Source: Streptomyces sp. 2131.1 (GTDB taxonomy: Bacteria > Actinomycetota > Actinomycetes > Streptomycetales > Streptomycetaceae). Taken from it: a stretch of DNA of 64,000 bases. This document shows positions 59,035 through 64,000 of this stretch, piece by piece. The stretch covers positions 124,001-188,000 of the forward strand of contig NZ_FNSY01000001.1 of the NCBI RefSeq assembly GCF_900105515.1, in the 5' to 3' direction. The notes below the pieces were generated by a model that did not search any database, had not been told where the DNA came from, and worked only from the letters and a program-made list of their open reading frames with translations. Position 1 is the first letter of the stretch. Every line of letters starts with the position of its first letter. The position numbers were made by a program, and so were the translations under genes.

Positions 59035-59856
59035 TCACGGCTGTCGTGCCGCGTCCGGCGGACGGGTGGGCGTCGGCACACCGCCCCTCCCCCGGGCAGG
59101 CAGCGCGTCACGGGTGCGCCTGCGGAAGACCAGCAGTCCGGCGCACGCGGCGCCGGTGAGCCAGAGGAGCTGGATCGCGAGCCCCTCCCCAACCGGCGCG
59201 TCGGAGAAGGCGGCGGACATGCTGGCCTGTACGGCCCCGTACGTCGGCAGGAAGCGGACGACCGGGCTGTCCGATCCCGAGCTGGAGAGCGGGTTCTGCA
59301 GGGCCACGTCGAGAATGCTGATCATCAGGATGGCGAACATCCCCTCCACCTCGCGGCGGAGCACGGACCCGAAGACCACGCCGAGCGCCCCGTAGGTCAG
59401 GGCGGCGAGGAACAGCCCGGCGGCCAGCATCAGGGGCTGCCGCGGGGCCCAGGCGAAGCCGGCAGCAGCCGTGGCGTACGCGGCGACGGCCGTGCAGACC
59501 AGCGTCAGCGCGGAGAGCTTGGCGAGGACGAGGTGGTACCGGGGGTATCCCGCCATGGCCAGGCGCCGGTCGAAGGCGCCTCCGGTGAAGGTTGCGGCGA
59601 ACATCATGAAGCCGGCGATCAGGGTGACCGCGTTGAGAGCTCCGGTGATCTGGGTGAGGTGGTTGCCGGGCGGGGACAGGATCTCGCCGGTGGCCCGCAG
59701 CCGGAAGGGTGCCGGACGGCTGGGAATGGCCACGTAGGCCAGGCCGATCCAGACGGGGATGTACACGACCACCAGCAGCATCGCGAACCGGTTGCGGGCG
59801 TGGCCGATCAGGGCGTAGCGGGACGCCGTGACGAAGAGGGACCAGTGCCTCTTCAA
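59035..59856 (-). CDS. ABC transporter permease
   Basis: The TTG start at 59856 overlaps the ATPase stop (TTGA) and has GGAGGCGACGGC upstream. The 273-residue protein has six hydrophobic helices (RFAMLLVVVYIPVWIGLAY, LMLAAGLFLAALTYGALGVVFG, LAIQLLWLTGAACAGLLVF) and a large loop after the first. It pairs with the ATPase gene to form an ABC-2-like exporter. The two genes lie downstream of a WS/DGAT gene on the same strand, so the cargo may be a lipid made by that locus. Confidence 0.82.
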   Translation of the reverse strand: MKRHWSLFVTASRYALIGHARNRFAMLLVVVYIPVWIGLAYVAIPSRPAPFRLRATGEILSPPGNHLTQITGALNAVTLIAGFMMFAATFTGGAFDRRLAMAGYPRYHLVLAKLSALTLVCTAVAAYATAAAGFAWAPRQPLMLAAGLFLAALTYGALGVVFGSVLRREVEGMFAILMISILDVALQNPLSSSGSDSPVVRFLPTYGAVQASMSAAFSDAPVGEGLAIQLLWLTGAACAGLLVFRRRTRDALPARGRGGVPTPTRPPDAARQP

Positions 59857-60467
59857 GCCGTCGCCTCCGTACGCGCGTCGTTCAGGTGCAGGCGTCCGCC
59901 GTCGAGCCGCCACAGCGCGTCGAGCCGGTCGATGTCGTACGCGAGGTGCGAGACGACCAGCACCGAGCGTCCGGCGTCGCGCAGGCTCGTCGCCAGCTCC
60001 CAGAACCGCAGATAGGTCTCCCAGTCGAACCCTTGGTAGGGCTCGTCCAGCAGGAGGACGTCGGGGTCGTGCATGAGCGCCAGCGTCAGGTTCAGTTTCT
60101 GCCTCGAACCTCCGCTGAGCAGCCCCGCACGGTGGTCGAGGTACTCGGTGAAGGACAGGATCTCCATCACATCGAAGGCCCGCCGCAGGTCCGGCAGGCC
60201 GAATGCGTGCCGGAAGAAGTCGAGGTGCTGGCGGACGGTGAACGAGTCGTCGAGCACGACGGCCTGGGGGCAGTAGCCGAGTCGGCCGCTGTGCCGGACC
60301 GTCCCCCGTTCCGGGGCGAGTTCACCGGCGAGGATCTTGAGCAGGGTGGACTTGCCGGCCCCGTTCTCCCCGACGATCCCGGCGAGCGTGCCGGGTCGCA
60401 GCTGGAGGCCGACGCCCCGGAGGACCCTGTGCCGCCGGTAGGAGTGGTGCACATCCGTGACGTCCAT
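59853..60467 (-). CDS. ABC transporter ATP-binding protein
   Basis: The 204-residue protein has Walker A GENGAGKST, a short Q-loop region YCPQ, signature LLSGGSRQKLNLTLAL, Walker B VLLLDEPYQGFD and switch VVSHLAYD. It is short for the family because the C-terminal tail is missing. Its stop is shared with the permease start. It begins 112 bp after the WS/DGAT stop, beyond the 41-bp repeats. Confidence 0.92.
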   Translation of the reverse strand: MDVTDVHHSYRRHRVLRGVGLQLRPGTLAGIVGENGAGKSTLLKILAGELAPERGTVRHSGRLGYCPQAVVLDDSFTVRQHLDFFRHAFGLPDLRRAFDVMEILSFTEYLDHRAGLLSGGSRQKLNLTLALMHDPDVLLLDEPYQGFDWETYLRFWELATSLRDAGRSVLVVSHLAYDIDRLDALWRLDGGRLHLNDARTEATA

Positions 60468-60480
60468 CGCGCTGCTCCCT

Positions 60481-60562
60481 CGTGGTTGGTGGGTCCGGGC
60501 CGGGGCAGGCCGCCGGTCCTTCGTGGTTGGTGGGTACGGGGCGGGGCAGGCCGCCGGCCGTC
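60481..60562. repeat. 41-bp imperfect tandem duplication
   Basis: A unit starting CGTGGTTGGTGGGT and containing GGGGCAGGCCGCCGG occurs at 60481-60521 and again at 60522-60562 with a few substitutions. It lies between the acyltransferase stop and the ATPase start on the reverse strand. Confidence 0.85.
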
Positions 60563-60579
60563 TTCGGGATGCCGGCTCG

Positions 60580-61959
60580 TCACGGCGCCGCCTGCTCCAG
60601 TTCCGCCACGGCCCGCTCCCACAGTTCGGGCAGCCGCTCGCCCAGCGGCAGACCGCTGTCGACGACGACGGACACCTCCGCCCACTCGCCGAAGAACGAG
60701 AGCGCGACCGCGAAGAGGTGGCCGGGGACGAGCAGTGGCAGCAGGGCGGTGCCCGTCACCAGGGTCTCGCCGAGGTTGCCCCGGTCGGCGAGCGGCATCG
60801 AGGTGGTCATGACGTTGGTGACGCGCGGGGAGAGCACCCGGCGCATGTACCACTCGGTGGGCCTGGCGGGCATGTGGCGCACCAGGTCCACGATCGTCCG
60901 CCTCCGTGCGGCGCCGCGCAGCTTCCGGGTCGCCGCCGTCACATGGTCCAGCCGCCGGACGGCGTCGCTGTCCGAGGGCACGTCGGAGGGCGCGGGGGCG
61001 AGTCGCACGGGCAGTTCCAGCGGCAGGGCGAAGCAGCGGTTCCCCCAGGTCTGTTCCTCGTCGGGGCGTCGTGCGTCGACCGGGAGTACGGCCGTCACCC
61101 GTGGCAGCGGCACCTCCGACTCCTCGGCCCAGGACGCCAACGCGCCCGCGAGCGCCGCGAGGTGCGCGTCGTGCGCCGAGCCGTCCCGGGCCGCACCGAT
61201 CGTCCGCAGGGTGTCCGACAGCACGCGCCCCCGGTACAGCCGCCGCTCCCCGGTCGGTACGTATGCGGCGACGGGGCGGTGGCCGCGTACGGCGATCGTG
61301 CCGGCGGCGAACCTGGCGGCCATGCCGACCGCGGCCGCCGCACGCCGGGGCACCGCGGCCCGGCGGCCCGGGCCGGGCACCGGCCGGCCGGAGGGCTCAC
61401 CCTCGCCGAGCACGGCCCGGAAGGTCATGGCCGCCGCCGCACCGTCCTGGCAGGCGTGGTGGAAGCGGTAGCAGAGGGCGTACGCGTCGGGGTCGTGACC
61501 GTGGACCAGCCAGGCCCCCCAGAAGGTGCCGGGTGCGAAGGGGGCGTTGAGCGCGGTGCGCAGGGCGGCGTCCCAGCCGTCGGGTCCGTCGGCGACGGCC
61601 TCGTGCACGTGCCGGTCCACGTCGAAGCCGTCGTCCGGCTGCCATCGCGGTCGCCGGCCGCCCTCGACACGGCTCGTCATGAGGGGCAGCGCGCGCAGGT
61701 GGTGGCCGAAGTAAGCGCGGAGGTCCGCGAGGGCGGGGGGCGGACCGCTCAGGTACGCGATGCCTCCGGCGTCCCAGCGGACGTCCGGGCGTGCGCGCTC
61801 CATGTTCAGGAAGGCCCGGTCCACGGGGTGGACGGGGAGGTGGTCCGGCCCGGGCCGGACCGCCGCCTTGCGGGGGTGGTCCCCGGGCAGGGCGGACGGG
61901 ACGGACGTGGTCGGCGGCGCTGACTCCGCCGACGGGGTGGACCGACCGGAAGCGGACAT
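60580..61959 (-). CDS. WS/DGAT-family O-acyltransferase
   Basis: ATG 61959 is the start, with GGAGTCGCCACTC before it. The 459-residue protein has the wax ester synthase/diacylglycerol acyltransferase plan: the N-terminal fold with VHPVDRAFLNMERA, the catalytic motif YRFHHACQDGAAA (HHxxxDG) at about 130, and the second CAT-like half with TWGNRCFALPLELPV and VTNVMTTSMPLADRG. It should transfer acyl groups from acyl-CoA to a fatty alcohol, diacylglycerol or another alcohol. It is divergent from the thioester-reductase-like SDR gene, and downstream comes an ABC exporter. Confidence 0.88.
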   Translation of the reverse strand: MSASGRSTPSAESAPPTTSVPSALPGDHPRKAAVRPGPDHLPVHPVDRAFLNMERARPDVRWDAGGIAYLSGPPPALADLRAYFGHHLRALPLMTSRVEGGRRPRWQPDDGFDVDRHVHEAVADGPDGWDAALRTALNAPFAPGTFWGAWLVHGHDPDAYALCYRFHHACQDGAAAAMTFRAVLGEGEPSGRPVPGPGRRAAVPRRAAAAVGMAARFAAGTIAVRGHRPVAAYVPTGERRLYRGRVLSDTLRTIGAARDGSAHDAHLAALAGALASWAEESEVPLPRVTAVLPVDARRPDEEQTWGNRCFALPLELPVRLAPAPSDVPSDSDAVRRLDHVTAATRKLRGAARRRTIVDLVRHMPARPTEWYMRRVLSPRVTNVMTTSMPLADRGNLGETLVTGTALLPLLVPGHLFAVALSFFGEWAEVSVVVDSGLPLGERLPELWERAVAELEQAAP

Positions 61960-62623
61960 GAGTGGCGACTCCAATGCGTGACGGGCCTGGGAGCTGGCGG
62001 GGCGTGACAAGGCATGCGGCGGCACACGGCGGCTCCGCGCCTTTCAGGATGGCCACCGGCCGGACCGTGTCCGGAGCCGCCGGCCCCCTCCGGCCCTGTC
62101 GGATCCACCGCACCCGGCCTCCCCTTCGCGCGGCTCCCGCCCCCGAACTCCCTTGCCGTGCCCGCATCGCAGCGTCCGCGCTCCCACCACCGGTGGGTGC
62201 GGCGCCCGGCTTCGGGCCGGTCCGGGAAATCCCTCGAAGGAGGGATGAGTCACGTGCCCGTATCCCCACGGGCGCCACGAAGTCCCACTTCGTGCGTGCT
62301 GAACGGGCGGCTTGCCACCTCCGTACTGGCGTACGCGGCCCATGATCGCCGGCGTAATTCGTTCGGGTGAGCAGCGCGGATCGAGGTCTTCCGCTTCACT
62401 CGCCGTCTGACAGGGTGTGCCGTGCGCCGAAGGTCAACGTGCCCGGCAGGGACGGGGATTCGGAATGTCGGTGCGGTATCGGACCGGCACGACGGCGAGC
62501 CGCCCGGGATGCGACCGCACCGTCGGCACGGCGCGTCCCGCATGCGCGTCGTCACACCGGCGGCGTCCCGCCCCCTGTCCTGCGTGGCGAGGCGCGGCTG
62601 TCCCGTACGAAGCCCTTGGAGCC
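61960..62623. other. 664-bp divergent intergenic region
   Basis: The space between the divergent acyltransferase and SDR genes is unusually long. A small frame at 62245-62370 (MSHVPVSPRAPRSPTS...) follows GAAGGAGGG but is too close to it and has no recognised family. Promoters for both genes should be here; none was pinpointed. Confidence 0.4.
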
Positions 62624-63784
62624 ATGGCCGTGCACGTAGCCCTCACCGGCGCCACCGGATTCCTCGGACTGCGCCTGCTGCGTCGTCTGCTCGAAGACCA
62701 CCGGTCGGTGACGGTGCTGACACACGCGGGGTCCGGCGACGCTCTGCATCGCATCACCCGCTTCTTCGAACTGACCGGCGCCTCAACGGCGTTCACCGCC
62801 TCCCTCCCCGCCCGGTTACGAGTGGTGGAGACGGACCTCGCGCGGCCCCGGCTGGGGTTGTCCCGGCAGGCGTTCCAGGAACTGGCCGACCGCATCGGCA
62901 TGCTCTGGCACAGCGCCGGGAGCATCAACCTGGAAGGGGACCTCCCCGAGCTGCGCCGGACCAACGTCGAAGGGACACGGCACGTCCTGGAGCTGGCCGC
63001 GGCGGGGCGGCTGCGACCCCGGGTGCACCACGTGAGCACCGCGTTCGTGGCCGGGGCCCGGCGCGAGGGGGTGGCGTACGAGGACGAGCTGGATGACGCG
63101 TACGGCTTCGAGAACGCCTACGAACGCTCGAAGTACGAGGCGGAGTTGCTGGTGCACGCCTGGTCGAAGGAGCACGGCCGGCCGGTCCTGGTGCTGCGAC
63201 CGGGCATCCTGGTCACCGACCTGCCGCCGCACCCCGAACTGCCGTCGCACCCCTTGCAGGTCGCCGAACGGATTCTGCGTGACGCACGGCACACCACCGC
63301 CACCGCGCTGCGGGCCGAGGACCCGGAATCCCGGCCCCGTGTCCGGATGGTGGGGCACGCGCACGGGCGGCTGAACCTCCTCCAGGTGGAGCACGCGGCC
63401 GAGGTCATGGTGCGGCTGGCCGACCGGACTCCCTCGGGCGGCGTCGACACGTACCACGTCGTGCACGACCGCGATGTGCCGGTGGCAACGGTCGTGGAGG
63501 TGCTGGAGCGGCTGGTCCCGGTCTCGATCGAGCTGGTGGACGCCGGACCGGATACCCCCTCGGCGCTGGAGTCCCTGCTCGACTTCTACCCGGGGATGAC
63601 GGCCTACCTCGCGCACCGGCGGCGGTTCGACGACACCCGGGTCCGGGCCCGGCTGGGCCCCTCCGCCGCGTCCGCCCCGCTGAGCGCCGACTACCTCTGG
63701 GCCGGCCTGGCCGCGCGCCCGTGGACCTTGCCGGGCCCGCCGGGCCCGTTCGCGGACCTTTCGCCGACCATCCACTGCGTCTGA
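62624..63784 (+). CDS. SDR-superfamily thioester-reductase-like protein
   Basis: ATG 62624 is taken as start; GTG 62630 has better spacing to TTGGAG. The 386-residue protein has an extended SDR fold: VALTGATGFLGLRLLRRLL (NADPH site), LWHSAGSINLEGDL, HHVSTAFVAG and YERSKYEAELLV (Tyr/Lys). The pattern 'TGATGFLG...HSAG.I....' with NVEGTRHVLELA is typical of the reductase domain of fatty acyl/peptidyl thioester reductases (Lys2/CAR type) standing alone. It could supply aldehydes or alcohols for the divergent WS/DGAT enzyme. Confidence 0.85.
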   Translation: MAVHVALTGATGFLGLRLLRRLLEDHRSVTVLTHAGSGDALHRITRFFELTGASTAFTASLPARLRVVETDLARPRLGLSRQAFQELADRIGMLWHSAGSINLEGDLPELRRTNVEGTRHVLELAAAGRLRPRVHHVSTAFVAGARREGVAYEDELDDAYGFENAYERSKYEAELLVHAWSKEHGRPVLVLRPGILVTDLPPHPELPSHPLQVAERILRDARHTTATALRAEDPESRPRVRMVGHAHGRLNLLQVEHAAEVMVRLADRTPSGGVDTYHVVHDRDVPVATVVEVLERLVPVSIELVDAGPDTPSALESLLDFYPGMTAYLAHRRRFDDTRVRARLGPSAASAPLSADYLWAGLAARPWTLPGPPGPFADLSPTIHCV

Positions 63785-63840
63785 CCGCCCGTTCTTCCCC
63801 TCCCCCACCAGCCCGCCCCCTGTCCCGTTGGAGCCTCTCC

Positions 63841-64000
63841 GTGTCCGTCCTCGCAGCTTCCGGCTCCCCGGTGATGCCCCCGGATGCCTTCACCCTCGAC
63901 GGGATCGCCGCCTGTGCCCGGCGCATCCGGGAACCCGTCCATCTCGTCGGCGGGCCGGACGGGCGTGAGCTGGGGCTCGCATGCGGTCCCGTGCCGCCGG
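63841..64000 (+). CDS. Unidentified protein, 3' end outside the window
   Basis: GTG 63841 follows TTGGAGCCTCTCC at good spacing, 57 bp after the SDR gene stop and in the same direction. The 53 visible residues (SVLAASGSPVMPPDAFTLDG, then ACARRIREPVHLVGGPDGRE) look coding and have no signal or membrane segment. The family cannot be recognised from this part. It is likely co-transcribed with the SDR gene. Confidence 0.6.
   Translation, partial: MSVLAASGSPVMPPDAFTLDGIAACARRIREPVHLVGGPDGRELGLACGPVPP

Noticed and set aside
62245..62370. 41-codon ORF preceded by GAAGGAGGG
   Set aside because: The purine tract directly touches the ATG, and the translation is Pro/Arg-rich with no recognised family.

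Overview
The window reads as chromosomal DNA of a streptomycete. GC content is very high with strong third-position GC bias, starts are often GTG and occasionally TTG, many genes overlap by 4 nt (ATGA, GTGA, TTGA), and the families present are typical of Streptomyces (WS/DGAT, LanL, SpoIIE/RsbW/STAS proteins, helicase-associated repeats, mycothiol-dependent isomerase-like proteins, MmyB-like regulators). No tRNA, rRNA or CRISPR array was seen.

Left part, about 1-31 kb: intact genes are mixed with many broken ones. Intact genes include the 3' part of an epoxide hydrolase, a Tat-exported small protein, a divergent MerR/carboxylesterase pair, a tandem universal stress protein, an S26 signal peptidase homologue lacking the usual catalytic Lys, an EF-hand protein, Ku, an IclR regulator, PAP2, STAS, an XRE-NACHT-membrane protein, an MFS exporter, a HAD phosphatase, an RsbW-like ATPase, a SRPBCC-ArsR-DinB operon with two perfect operators, a short-chain dehydrogenase run into a HxlR gene, and a large helicase. 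Between them lie decayed genes: DUF6000, a GH99/71-like hydrolase, a HAD fragment, a DUF7691-like gene, an integrase, a SpoIIE fragment, IS5-type transposase pieces, a chloramphenicol phosphotransferase-like gene, a repeat protein, a second STAS copy, DUF5133 and a membrane protein. Three are interrupted by single in-frame stop codons. This is what a decaying, recombining chromosome-arm region would look like.

Right part, about 33-64 kb: nearly every gene is intact and densely packed. In order: GNAT, NUDIX, lipoprotein; a tryptophanyl-tRNA synthetase preceded by a 13-codon leader ORF with tandem Trp codons and a terminator hairpin (ribosome-mediated attenuation); MarR; a FAD monooxygenase divergent from a TetR regulator with two identical operators; an RsbW-like ATPase; a membrane-anchored protein with a candidate toxin C-terminus translationally coupled to a small partner gene; a hydrolase/XRE pair; tatA; dienelactone hydrolase; DUF3533; a class IV (venezuelin-type) lanthipeptide locus, lanL-lanA-ABC ATPase-permease; a partner-switching locus; and finally an ABC exporter with a WS/DGAT acyltransferase, a thioester-reductase-like SDR and a gene cut by the window edge.

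The two most notable systems are adjacent. At 48.3-53.2 kb, LanL would phosphorylate, eliminate and cyclise the LanA precursor and the ABC pair would export it; a perfect 36-bp palindrome separates lanA from the transporter. At 53.4-58.4 kb, three 4-nt-overlapping genes encode a SpoIIE-type phosphatase, a cobalamin-binding protein with the Wx9EH signature of CarH/LitR B12 photoreceptors but no DNA-binding domain, and a STAS antagonist. Two more STAS genes, an RsbW-like kinase and a winged-helix regulator surround them. I infer a light- or cobalamin-responsive partner switch.
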